Positions 34,917 through 45,287 of a stretch of 64,000 nucleotides of DNA are shown here, in pieces; position 1 is the stretch's first letter; every line of letters starts with the position of its first letter. Location of the stretch: assembly GCA_013176395.1 (NCBI GenBank), contig JABMLP010000005.1, positions 1,426,001 through 1,490,000 of the forward strand. Reading direction: 5' to 3'. Source of the stretch: Venturia oleaginea. Lineage: Eukaryota > Ascomycota > Dothideomycetes > Venturiales > Venturiaceae. The position numbers and the translations under genes were made by a program. A model generated the notes under the pieces. It was not told where the DNA came from and made no database searches. It saw nothing but the letters and a program-made list of their open reading frames with translations.

Positions 34917-36298
34917 CTTGTAGCTGCAATGGAAGTGAAGGCGAGTGAATGGATGGAGAGGGAAAGGGAGGGCAAGATCTTGCCCTTGGTGATAAGATAA
35001 GACCGAGACACGTATCTTACCCACACAAACGGCTTCACATCTTCGCGTCAACCACAACGACCACCACAAACCTCTCAACGGCAATCTTGTCTCTTCTACC
35101 CATCTGTCCAACAATGTAAGAGATGGAATGCTGCCCAAAGACAACCCACACGCCTCAACACCCACCACATACCGCATATGCCGAGCCTACACGAACGTCT
35201 TCGAAAACCCGAACGCGTCTCAATGACTGGAAACATAAAGTAGCTCATAATTCTTGGTTTTTGATGGGATCATGGAGCTCTGAAAACGTTTGGACAACGT
35301 CGCAGAAGGCACCCAAGTCTAATAATACAAATGGTATCAATGAAGGCTAACGCCAAAATCTTTAGACCATACTTACGGAGACACTACCATCGGCATCACA
35401 GGCCCTCTGAGCCCTTCTAGCTGGACGACTTCTGATATTTTCAATTTGTCTCGAGATACTCTACACAGCTTATGAACAAGGAACTCGAGATGATAAATTA
35501 TCCCACGTTCACAATGTTTCCAGGAAGCCCGCAATAGGGGATCCTCAAATTCCTTTCCTGATCTATTCTACGCCAGGAGAGCCTGCCAATCATACACCAC
35601 GGGTTGATATGGTCTGAGCACAGCTGCATAATCTGATCCGCCTCCCGCGTTATCAGATTCTTCACTCTTGGCTCTTCGCCTTGCTCTCATTGGTGAGAAA
35701 CCTGACAGCCGAGAAGTATTCAGAAGTGCCTCAAAATTGCGTTCTCACTTTCAAAGCCTGTTCCAAGGCCTCCACACCTCCTTTGGCTTATTGTTCCACC
35801 GCTGTGGAAACTTCGAGACGCTGGTCAAAAGGTTTGGAACGGACTCTACTAGTGCCCTCTACGTTTTCTCATTCTTTCCGACCACAACAGAAAATGAGCC
35901 ACACGGTGAACCTCCAAGCTAGGCTTATAGCTAGCTCCAAGCACATTGGCAAAGACTCTTGGTGATCTTCAAGTTTGCTCTCGAAGCCCTATGGGGTAGC
36001 ATTCATCCATGTGACAATACCCCAGTAGCACAGTCGATCGACGGTCAGGTTTGTCACATTCGGCCTAACACCCGCTGAGGAAAGGATGGCTGCATTTGTA
36101 TAGGACCATATTGCTCTGTCTCTACGTAAGAAATGACCTCCTAGAAACCGCGTCATTTCGCTTCTTTGAACTGGCTTCTTCAAGTAGCTTACTTTCAATT
36201 CACCCCGAGATCGCTCCATAGGCAGTCTCCCTTATATGATCTCTTCTTCCAGAACTCTACAGGCGCTGGTTTCGTCTTAATCTTGTCTCTTTCTTGCA
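34917..36298. other. Intergenic region, nothing recognised
   Basis: A plus-strand frame from about 35640 to 35965 is open for about 95 codons but shows no recognisable domain; it may be a relic. Confidence 0.3.
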
Positions 36299-36812
36299 AT
36301 GCGTGTAACAACTGCTGCTCTTTTGGTTGCACTTCTAGGAACCACGATTGTCAGCGCACTGGATCCAGATGAGTACTGTGTGGATGGTATCTACACCGCT
36401 CTTACCAGCGTCGTCTTCAATGGCTCCACGGCCGCAGGTTATGTGCAAGCCTCATGTCAGAATCCTTTGAAGGTTGGGACAATCTATGCCTCGGCTACCG
36501 AATACTGTACGGATCACGAGATTAATGCAGGCATTTCATGGCTGAGTGAGACCTGCTCCACATATGGGCTTGAATCGTTACCGTGCGCCGACTTCCACCA
36601 GAATTTGACACAAGACTATCTCAGCAGTCTACCTGTCATTGAGTATAAAGAAACAATCACGGAAACTCTTTCGACAGTCGTAATTATCAGTAAACCATAC
36701 TATGATCTCGGGTATCGCACTATTGTATGTCACCAACCTTTCTGTTTGCAAACATTCATCACTAATTCGTCCAGGCTATCTTCGATTTTCAGGATTGGTC
36801 CAATTATACATA

Positions 36813-37932
36813 ACGTGTTTCACAAGCTAGCTGGCCACCCAAGCTAGCTGTCCACTCCGCCCATGCGTCGCGTTCACCGTAGTTATTTTCAATTTTTATC
36901 AACAATGCTGCCTCCTTTGTACGAGCTTCAAAAAGAAGGAAGAATTTCTTTAGCTATTCAAACCTTAGAACAAGGTCAGATTAAGAGCGTACGAACTGCA
37001 GCTCAGTGATGTAATGTGCCTCGATCTACACTTCAAACTCGCTACAGCGGTACACTCTCTCGACACGATTCACATCGTACAACGCAAAAACTTACTTCTC
37101 TTGAAGAGGAGATCCTTGTTCAACGTATTCTTGATCTAGATGATCAAGGATTCTCCTCCTGGATATCTATTGTACGAGAGATTGCAAATCTCATCCTCGC
37201 GAACCGCGGCCCGTCTCCTTCCCAAACAGTCGGCAAGGACTGGGCTTCAAACTTCGTCAACCGCCACGACTCACTTCGTACGATGTACAACCGAAAGCAC
37301 GATTACCAGTGGGCGAAATGTGAGGATCCAGTACTTATCCAGGGCTGGTTTAACCTTGTACGAAACCTAATCGCTAAATACGGTATCCTCAACGAAGACA
37401 TCTACAACTTTGAAGAGACTGGCTTTCAAATGGGAGTAATTTCAACCTCAAAAGTGGTTACAAGAGCTGAGAAAAAGGGTCGCCCGAATACAAAAAAGCC
37501 AGGCAATCGGGAATGGGTTACTGTTATACATGGAATCAATTCACGGGCAATTTTGCAAGGCGAGAACGCAGCACTTCGGGTTGAAAATGAACGCCAAAGA
37601 CAAAAGCGAGTAAAGCGTCGAACAAGGATCCAAATAGGAGGTACTTTAACTATCAGTGAGGGTCAGGATAGGGTACGCGAGCGTGAATTGGAGCAGCAAA
37701 TCCAGGTTGAAGTGCAGCAAGGCGGTTCTCGTACGATACAGTTGCAGCCAAAAACGCGCGCTCCAAGAACGTGCAGTTTATGTGAATCGCTTGAACACAC
37801 TGCTCGTACATGTTTAAAGCGATAAATTTCAGCTTAGACAGTTATTTAATTCATAATATGTTGCGATATAATACTGTGTTACGTCAAAGATTTTTGTGCG
37901 GGTGGAGTGGCCAGCTAGCTTGTGAAACACGT
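36813..37932 (+). mobile_element. pogo/Fot1-like DNA transposon, internally deleted
   Basis: Terminal inverted repeats starting ACGTGTTTCACAAGCTAG at both ends (36813 onward; 37932 backward), about 26 bp perfect, flanked by TA (36811-36812, 37933-37934), the Tc1/mariner target. It contains the transposase relic described next. Length 1,120 bp, too short for an autonomous element. It lies directly in the ferric reductase ectodomain exon. Confidence 0.8.
36905..37825 (+). pseudogene. pogo/Fot1-like transposase relic
   Basis: ATG at 36905. The N-terminal HTH_psq-like segment is cut by TGA at 37010-37012, in SVRTAAQ-stop-CNVPRSTL. The phase continues with the CENP-B-type HTH (LTSLEEEILVQRILDLDDQGFS..VGKDWASNFVNRHDSL). 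Next is the start of the DDE domain (ILNEDIYNFEETGFQMGVI, with EETGF where DETGF is usual, then NREWVTVIHGIN). The catalytic core is deleted. The tail resumes with a basic coiled segment and a zinc knuckle CSLCESLEHTARTC (CX2CX4HX4C). Confidence 0.75.
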
Positions 37933-37977
37933 TATGCGACCGAGTGTTGTTCTAAGAGCCAAGATGGCTACCGTATT

Positions 37978-38174
37978 AACTGGTGTCCGGCCTTAGGGCT
38001 AATCCGCGGACTCCGATGACACATTCGTATGTCACGTTTAACCACAGGCTACCTCCTAGTACATATAAAACTTAGTATTGCTGGCTGGTGTATGGATTCC
38101 CTCTTATGGAATCAGATGGAGGTCCACTTCCAAGCCTAAATGCCATGACGGAGCCCGCGGATTAGACACCAGTT
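37978..38174. mobile_element. MITE-like element (about 200 bp)
   Basis: AACTGGTGTC at 37978 and its inverse GACACCAGTT ending at 38174. TAATCCGCGGACTCCG (38000-38015) mirrors CGGAGCCCGCGGATTA (38149-38164). The left arm has 12 extra bases between the two blocks. No coding capacity. It sits just right of the pogo-like element. Confidence 0.55.
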
Positions 38175-38391
38175 GACACGGATAGGGTTCTTAAGAGTCA
38201 AACGACGTTGAACGAAGTGATTGATCAGCAAGATTTTCAACATTAGCTATCTTGGCTCTCAGAAAACAAGTGAAGTCGGCTTGTGGTTTGTCCTAGTTAA
38301 CCTTGAAAGCACACTATCGTATACTGACATCTCGACTCGTGGTTTGTTCTCGATAACTTCGAAGCAAAACATCGTAAACTTACATGTCGAC

Positions 38392-38400
38392 TATAAGTAC
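38392..38400 (+). promoter_or_regulatory. TATA-like box of secreted-protein gene 1
   Basis: TATAAGTAC about 140 bp before the start codon. Genes 2 and 3 of the trio have TATA-like elements at similar distances. Confidence 0.4.
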
Positions 38401-38533
38401 ACGCCCTACTCATATGCTTTACAGATTTCACCAGAACACCGTACACCCTCACAGATCCACCACTATCAAAGTCCAAACCAGCCATCCTCAATTCTTTCAA
38501 TCGGATATACAACCAACCACTACTATCATCATC

Positions 38534-38737
38534 ATGTACTTCCTCTGCTCCATCGCCTTTACCCTCCTTGCCCTCACCTTCAACGCCAATGCGCAGCAAT
38601 GCAGGGATGGACCACTTGCATGCCAAATTCCTTGCTCTGATCAACCCGGCAAGAGATGCAAGCAGACGCCTGTTAACGTTGGAAGTAAAAATGGGAAGAC
38701 AACTATCAAGATACAATGGTGCTGTGGTCCTCAGTAA
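38534..38737 (+). CDS. Small secreted cysteine-rich protein 1
   Basis: 67 residues. A hydrophobic signal peptide starts MYFLC and ends with a cleavage site at NANA/QQ. The mature part of about 47 residues has six cysteines spaced C-x6-C-x3-C-x7-C-x20-C-C, with Trp just before the final pair. Start at 38534 follows an ATC run (ATCATCATCATGTAC) shared by all three paralogues. No intron. The family is not one I recognise; size, secretion and cysteine density suggest an extracellular, disulfide-stabilised effector-, antimicrobial- or wall-acting protein. Longer upstream ATGs in the frame would bury the signal peptide and are unlikely. Confidence 0.75.
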   Translation: MYFLCSIAFTLLALTFNANAQQCRDGPLACQIPCSDQPGKRCKQTPVNVGSKNGKTTIKIQWCCGPQ

Positions 38738-39317
38738 AGGAGAGGAGAGGGAGGTGAGGGAGGTGAGGGAGGTGAGGGAGTGAGGGAGCAAAGAATTTGC
38801 GCTGTATGCGAGATTGGTAGGGGTCGGTCCCTCTATTGCGCTTTCAGAGACGACGAGGACAAATGCAAGTCGAAATGACTTCGTTTCGGAGTAGCCAATA
38901 CACCCAAGCAGACTCGTACTATCAACCAAACACGTCGATTCTTATCCATAATCTTCCTATTATGGTGCTATTCCCAAGCTTTAATCAGAATCCTATTACG
39001 GTTACGTAAAACGTAAAGATCTCATGTAGGTCCTTCGGATTCCGGTCAACCGTTGTCTTCGCCGCCCAGAAAACAAGTCCTCTTGAAAAGTTGTTGGCCT
39101 CGTTGTCCCTGAAGGCACGATATAAATATCATCCGTGTCGTAGTTGGCTAGATGCTGAGCCTTCGTTGGCCTGATCATTGTTTAGATAACCACGCTGAAA
39201 ACACTCTAAGGGATCGCCTGTCCGCAAATTAGCATGTCGTCCATCAATATACCATCCACCTTCCATCCGCCAACTCCCGAACCGGCCTGTCTTTCACCGC
39301 AGATTCCTCACAAGTTC

Positions 39318-39327
39318 TTATAATAAA
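39318..39327 (+). promoter_or_regulatory. TATA-like box of secreted-protein gene 2
   Basis: TTATAATAAA about 100 bp before the start codon. Confidence 0.4.
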
Positions 39328-39419
39328 CCCGACTCTGCAATTGTCAGCTCTTCTATGCTTTACTCACCTCCAACTCTCATCAATTACCAAGTACACATAT
39401 CATCATCATCATCATCATC

Positions 39420-39647
39420 ATGTACATCCTCCAACCCATCCTCTTAACCCTCCTCACCCTCACCCTCTACGCGAACGCACAGAACACGAACCCACAGAAT
39501 TGCCCAGATAAACTCGAAGGGTGCCAAAATATTTGCGCACTCAAAGTGGGATCTGGATGTAAGGATCAGTTCGTCTATGCGGGGCGTATCAATGGGAAGG
39601 GTACGTTCAAGAAGGTTTGGTGTTGTGTGAAGACAATAAGGACATAA
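39420..39647 (+). CDS. Small secreted cysteine-rich protein 2
   Basis: 75 residues: signal peptide MYILQPILLTLLTLTLYANA, then a mature region with the same frame C-x6-C-x3-C-x7-C-x20-C-C (NCPDKLEGCQNIC..GC..VWCC) and a short basic tail. The start lies directly after seven ATC repeats. Mature sequence differs from gene 1 at most positions between cysteines, so spacing is conserved while residues diverge. A (GCGAT)n repeat follows the stop. No intron. Confidence 0.75.
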   Translation: MYILQPILLTLLTLTLYANAQNTNPQNCPDKLEGCQNICALKVGSGCKDQFVYAGRINGKGTFKKVWCCVKTIRT

Positions 39648-40160
39648 AGAGACGGGGGAGGGATGCGATGCGATGCGATGCGAGGATCGAGGGGAGCGGA
39701 CAGAGAGTGAGGGGGTGGGGAAGGAAGAGGAAGTGAGGTTATTTTTTTAGGATCTTTAAGGGTTACCCCTTACCTGGTTTTCGGCGTGTAGGGGTGTTTC
39801 GGCAATTCAAGTCCTCAACCAAAACCATAGGAAAAAGGGAGGTTGATTTTTACTTTGTCTCCACCTATTACTCCTATAGATTTGGTGGGTGCCTGTGCAC
39901 CGCGCGACGAATGTACTGAAAAGCCACGGACCAGATAAGGGACGGAGGAAGGGAAGCGAAAGTAGACTCGATGAATAGACAAGTTTTACACACGAGATTT
40001 TTCCCACGAGATTTTTGTCCAGACATTAAGGATCAGCTGTGCGGTGGGAAGGGAAAAGGACCGAGGACCTCGATAATCTCGCAGGATATATACAAATGCC
40101 CTGCGGGTCGTAAGTGCTAAGACTTCGGTGGCTCGCTCGTCGTCTCAAATAACCATGTCG

Positions 40161-40172
40161 ACTATATATACG
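40161..40172 (+). promoter_or_regulatory. TATA-like box of secreted-protein gene 3
   Basis: ACTATATATACG about 150 bp before the start codon at 40317. Confidence 0.4.
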
Positions 40173-40316
40173 CAATCTACTCAAAAAAATTCCGATTCTA
40201 AAGCCTATAAGGATCGTTGCTCCCCCTCTTTCCACATTTTCACAAATCCAAATTCCAACTCTTCCAATCAAGTATACAACCAAACTCTTCCAACCTACCT
40301 ACTAACTACCATCATC

Positions 40317-40517
40317 ATGTACCTCCTCCACTCTATCCTCTTTACCCTCCTCACCTTCACCCTCAACGTAAACGCAAACTGCTACGATAGATCCACTGAC
40401 TGCAAACGTTTGTGCGAAAACAACCCGGCCGATAGATGTGCAATCCATGTTTCCAGGCCTGGGGCTACGGAAGGGGCTCCTCTTTTTAAGATAACTTGGT
40501 GTTGTGAAAAGAAATAG
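40317..40517 (+). CDS. Small secreted cysteine-rich protein 3
   Basis: 66 residues: signal peptide MYLLHSILFTLLTFTLNVNA, mature part beginning at the first cysteine (NCYDRSTDCKRLC). Same six-cysteine spacing as genes 1 and 2, ending ITWCCEKK. The in-frame ATG at 40128 would add 63 residues before the signal and is rejected. Third member of a tandem trio with about 0.7-0.9 kb between genes, all on the plus strand; each has its own TATA-like element, so separate transcription is likely. Confidence 0.75.
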   Translation: MYLLHSILFTLLTFTLNVNANCYDRSTDCKRLCENNPADRCAIHVSRPGATEGAPLFKITWCCEKK

Positions 40518-40917
40518 GTGGACGAGGGGAGAGAGGGGAAGGTGTTGCAGTAAGGGTTGCAAGGTGATGTAAACATGTATGATGTCTATCATTGTGTATT
40601 GTATTTCTATGTTCAGCCGTAGAGCTGATGTTTACATATGATGTGTGTACTCTAGCAGGAGCTATTGTGATAAAGGAAGTAAGAACGGTATAGCTCAAGT
40701 GTGCCTTCTGTACCAGGATGTGACAGAAGGACGGTATGAGGGCAGAGGGATGTGTGAGGATTGACGGAGAGGCGACTGAGGGCTAGGGGAAGGGGAGAGG
40801 GAGAGGGGAGGGAACAGAAAAGGAGAGGGAAGGAGGTGGGGTCGTCTTGATCTTTAGGATTTTACAGGAAGGTGATGGAGAGTTGACTCGCTCAGTGGAA
40901 GGTTGGAAGGTTCGTAC

Positions 40918-41166
40918 TCAATTCAGTCTATCTCGAATTGATCTTCTTGTACCCTGGATCTTCACAACCACGCTATCATACCTATTGACATGCTCCATAT
41001 ACTTCTGCACATAACCCTCCGGAATATAATCCATGTGATTCGTCAGGATACCAGTATTACCAGTATCCACTGATATCGATGCTATGCCTACTCGCTCCAG
41101 TCGCCCATCCCGCTCTCCAACAATCAGTATAGAAGGATAGTATTCGTCGGTTCCAGAAGAGGTACG
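40918..41166 (-). pseudogene. ORF fragment without start, minus strand
   Basis: About 82 codons open on the minus strand, with protein-like composition (EYYPSILIVGERDGRLERVG and MDYIPEGYVQKYMEHVNRYDSVVVK), ending in TGA at 40918-40920. No start codon in a good position. It could be the 3' end of a gene carried in with the block that splits the ferric reductase. Family not recognised. Confidence 0.3.
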
Positions 41167-43227
41167 TCCGATATTACCTAATCCAGGCTACTCAAACTAA
41201 GGTCTCTTCAGATACGCAATGTATGGATTCTGGGGCGGCATCGTCCTGATCGGCATCCTCACCAACGCATACCATGCTTTTTGGAACTCAAATTCGAGCC
41301 GCGAAACAAGCGATCCCGAAAATCCGCATACTTCAGCGTCACGATCTTCTTTGATCGGGAAGGCTGCGCACTGGGTAGATTCCAATCTCGCCATTCCGAC
41401 GGTTTTCGGAACTCATCGACGCAGGCTCTGGCTCTCGTCGACCGTACTTACACGACTTGAAGCTCTCGTCATCGTGTAATTTTGGTCCTTTAGCATCATC
41501 TTTTGTTCGGTCAATATCAGAGCCTTCGAAGGAAACCTTTAGTGCGTTTTGTGGAATTCCCACATAATTTCGTCGCTGACCTCAACAAAGCTATCCATTG
41601 GTATCTTCACAGGTGTGGCGTTATGTCGGCAATAGAACTGCCATCATCTGCTACTCCAACCTTCCGATCATTTGGATGTTCTCTGGTCGTAACAATGTCT
41701 TCTTGTGGGCGACTGGCTGGAGTTACGCTACCTTCAACGTGTTTCATCGACATGTCGCTCGTGTTGCAACTCTCCAGGCCATTGTTCATGCCTCTTCATT
41801 CCCTTACCTGTATAAAAAAGGTAAGAGCTGCCTCGCGGTAACTAAAAGAATATAGAAGGCTGAATTATCACACCAGATGGTCTCTATGCGGCCTCCATGA
41901 AGTTGACATGGTTTTACATGGGTATCACGGTTTGTTCGCGTGCCTTCTACATTGAAAACTTCGCTTACAAGGAACAGGCCGTCGTCACAATGAGCTAGCT
42001 GCTGGTTTTCTCGTCCGTCTGGCTGTGAAAAAAGTTCTACGAGATCTTTCTCCTTCTCCACATTACACTTTCCATCCTTCTCATTGTCAGCTTATTCCAG
42101 TGGGTCACCTGCCATCAAACCACAACAGTATATTGACTGCAATCTTTAGACACAGCTCCGTCTGGGAAGGGTTGTACCACACCTACCTCTGGCTTCTCGT
42201 CGCAATTTGGTCCTTTGATCGCTTCCTGCGCTTGGTTCGTCTTGCGTACTGCAACATTCGTGTCGGCTTTGGGAAGAATGCCATACAACTTTCCTCCTCG
42301 GTCATCACATACGACCAAGATTCGGACATTATCAAAATGATTGTCACGCCTGTGCACACCATGTTCAAACCAAAACCAGGACAATTCTACTACATTTATC
42401 GTCCTCTCGGCTGGAAAGGATGGGAGAACCACCCTTTCGCACTGGGGAGCTTCACGAGACCTGGACAGAAAGCCTCGTCGCCGTCGCAGAGAGTAGATGG
42501 CGGGAACAAAGAGAGTCTAATCTCTGAACAAACAAGTAATCCGACTTCTACCAGTTCGGACACTTCCACCAATGACAACATCGCCAGCAACCCCCAGCAA
42601 CTGACCATCTTCATCCGTCCCTTGGACGGCTGGACCAAAAACCTCGCATCCCTCTGCCTAAAAGACCCTGCCAAAACAGCAAGGTCTAAAATCATAACCG
42701 AAGGACCTTACGGCCACCCCGCCCATCTGCATAATTACGAAGCTGTCCTGCTCATTGCCGGTGGGACGGGTATCTCAGCTGTGCTACCTTATATGGAAGA
42801 ACACATCTACCGGCAAACTAATAACCTCCCCGTCCGAACGCGAGAGATGACTCTTTTACTTACTGGACGTCATGCCGCATTCATCCATTCTCTGTGTGCA
42901 AAGGAATTGCGACCGATGATGGGGAGGGGGGACATTGGGATTTCTTTTTATAATACTAGTACTGGTTCCAGTGCTGTATATCCTCCCACCACCTCTGAAA
43001 CCGGAAAAGGGATGGGTAGGGTGGAGATGGTGGAGATTAAGAAAGGTCGTCCAGATATCACGAATTTAATTCTCGAAGCTGCGAGGGAGAATGGAGAGGG
43101 TGGGAATAGAAGTGGTAGATTGGCTATTTTGGTTTGTGGGCCTGCTGGGATGGCTGATGTGGCTAGGCGGGCTGTGGGGAGGGCGATGGGGGAGGGGTGT
43201 AGCGGGATTGAGAGTTTTGGGTGGTAA

Positions 43228-43871
43228 GTTTTTTTTTCTTTTTTCTGGGGGGAAAGGCAGGGTTAGGGTGAGTTGGTTTATGGACTGAGTAATAATATGG
43301 GCGAGTTGATAGGGATGGGTTTTATTAGGGTTTGGAACTGGGTGGGTGGGGAAGGTTTGGTAATACTAGATTACAAATTGAGGATCTTTGCTATAGAGAT
43401 GTCAATTGTTCTCTTTGTGAGGATGGAGGCTTATATCTAGGGTGGTATTATAGTGCTCTTTAACGTAAATCTTGTTTTTCTCTCGCTATAGGTAGGAGGA
43501 ATGATATTTGTAGTACTAGATAATAGAGCCGCGGCTCTCCTATCGATGGATCGTGAAATCGGTAAGAGAGGGCCTTTCTTGGATTGGAGATATATATATA
43601 TGTAGTAGTTGTTTCGAGTGAGAGACTTAAGAAGAAGAGATATAGAGATTTTCTGACTTTGTAAATAAGGAACTGTCACTGGTCATATTGTGGCATTACG
43701 ATTATGAGGATGCTCCCACAATCCTTACGGAATGCGCCTGCCCTAAGCTCTTGGACCTCCACCGATACCCATCAACAGTCTTGTTCACGATTCTCCTTTC
43801 GAATTCTTGGTCTTTCGTCCACTCATGTACTCATAATCCTGTGCGATCTCCTTCAAAATAGGGCCAGAAAT
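43228..43871. other. Intergenic region, nothing recognised
   Basis: G-rich on the left and AT-rich on the right. No gene seen. Confidence 0.35.
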
Positions 43872-44612
43872 CTATGATTTGTAAGGCTCCCAGTACTCCT
43901 TCTTGTCTACAAGAAAGTCCCAAGGACCCCATCGCAGGTCGACACTCTGCGGCGTGTATTCGACCACATGTTGAATAAAGCCTTTGAGGGCGAATGAGTG
44001 TTGCCAAATATCGTCAAACTTCTCCATCCACCCCATCCTAACTGAGAAATCGAAGTACTCGTATGCATCATCAGAGGTCATTCTCGAGAGGATATCACGG
44101 AATCTCTTCAAGCCGGTCGCTGTGTACGTGAAGGCAACCTCGAGAACTTCAAGATGGTTGAGCTTGGCTATGGTGGACCAATCGTGGCTTGACATGGTGG
44201 GGACTGATCGCGCCAGGCCTATCTCTATACGTAAATTACGGACCGATGTAGGGTGGAGTGAGTCGAATGGATTTACCGCGTTGATGTCGGAGGGTGGGTA
44301 AGCTACATAGCCCGCTAGATAAAGCAAAACCTCTACTTTGTTATCCGTATTGAAGAATTCGAAGCCCTCGTCACGTAGTTGGCGTCACGTTTCCAGAATT
44401 TTTAGATTCGGGAATGTCGGTGCTTGTTTCTGAGGCCATATGACTTTGCCGCCAGATAGCAGCACTATTCGTTTGGCCTGAACTTCGCGTCTCGAAAAAC
44501 TTGAGAACCCAGACACAACCGACAGTAGATATGTGAAAATTTCGAGGCGCAGCTCTGTAGGTAGGTTCAGGAATACGAAAGGACGTATGCTCGCTTTCTG
44601 TGTATCTGTCAT
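43872..44612 (-). pseudogene. F-box-like fungal protein (2EXR type), one nonsense codon
   Basis: ATG at 44612: RPFVFLNLPTELRLEIFTYLL, then LKILET, TGA (44385-44387), RQLRDEGFEFFNTDNKVEVLLYLAG in the same phase, to a stop at 43872. Related proteins have TCRQLR at this point, so the TGA probably replaces a Cys codon. The total frame of 247 codons is otherwise open and includes LEVLEVAFTY and FIQHVVEYTPQSVDLRWGPWD. A close relative lies at 47582-48363. Confidence 0.6.
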
Positions 44613-45287
44613 CTGGACGAAGTGGGATTGAGGCTCGGTGGACGCAGTCTAAATACACGTTAGCAATAAAATCCAGAAGCCGCTTGCGATAAGAGATTGG
44701 CACTGTCACGCGGGTCCTTCAATTCATGTCCTTCCTGCCAATAGCGAAAAACAGTCCACTATACTCAATTCAGGATCGATGTCGATAACTTGCTGGCGAT
44801 CTCATCCTGTATCCTTGCCAGGATATCATCGATATCGATCTTTGATTGAGGGACTTCACTCGAGAGAGTATTTTGATGAGTGGAGAGGGTAGAGAGGGCG
44901 GTGCTACTCTGCTGCAGTGTTGTGATTTCTCGTTTAAAGGCACATTTTCGTCTACGAGGTGCCTTCACAGCTGGGCCATCTCCTCGAGAAGCGAGCTCGA
45001 AATAAAGGTATATATATCAGACAGAGACCTGGAGACACTATACGAAACATTATTATATAGTAACTTGCTCTGATCTTTCTCTTCTGAGCTAATGTATGCA
45101 TGAAACTCGATGATTCCTCAGCAAAGCCGAAGTTTCAATGGTGCCTTTGTGGTAATGAGTATCTGCTCATCTGCTCTCAAGATCGTGTATTGCAACCTCA
45201 AATCTCCTGTCGATCTAAAAAAAATTCAGTATCAATATCGTTCCTAGAGACAAGAGCTCCATCTTTAATCCCATCACAATCGAACAT
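44613..45287. other. Intergenic region with an unrecognised minus-strand ORF
   Basis: A basic 67-codon ORF (44968-44765) lacks an ATG start. No domain recognised. Confidence 0.3.

Larger units (their letters stand above)
36299..43227 (+). pseudogene. Ferric reductase, split and with nonsense codons
   Basis: Fungal FRE-type reductase: moves electrons from NADPH via FAD and haem across the plasma membrane. Part 1: 36299-36724 with signal peptide (MRVTTAALLVALLGTTIVSA) and cysteine-rich ectodomain to YYDLGYRTI; intron from GTATGT at 36725 to 36772; then DFQDWSNYT, cut at 36812. Part 2 resumes at about 41207 (RYAMYGFWGGIVLIG) with exons 41207-41541, 41591-41820, 41877-41929, 41978-42099 and 42150-43227. 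It covers the haem-binding membrane domain (HRHVARVATLQAIVH), FAD motif NHPFALGSF, NADPH loop GGTGIS and CGPAGMAD, ending GIESFGW. In-frame stops: TAA 41477, TAG 41996, TGA 42026 (TGA where WLRKKFYE is expected). A 4.4-kb block separates the parts. Confidence 0.8.

Noticed and set aside
38740..38783. GAGGTGAGGG tandem repeat as part of secreted protein 1
   Set aside because: It lies after the stop codon; only low-complexity 3' sequence.
40128..40316. N-terminal extension of secreted protein 3 from an upstream ATG
   Set aside because: It would bury the signal peptide; the paralogues start at the ATG directly before the hydrophobic core.
41540..41542. Apparent TAG in the ferric reductase
   Set aside because: It spans a good GTGCGT donor; the 49-bp intron 41542-41590 splices NLY-YPLVSSQVWRYV in frame.
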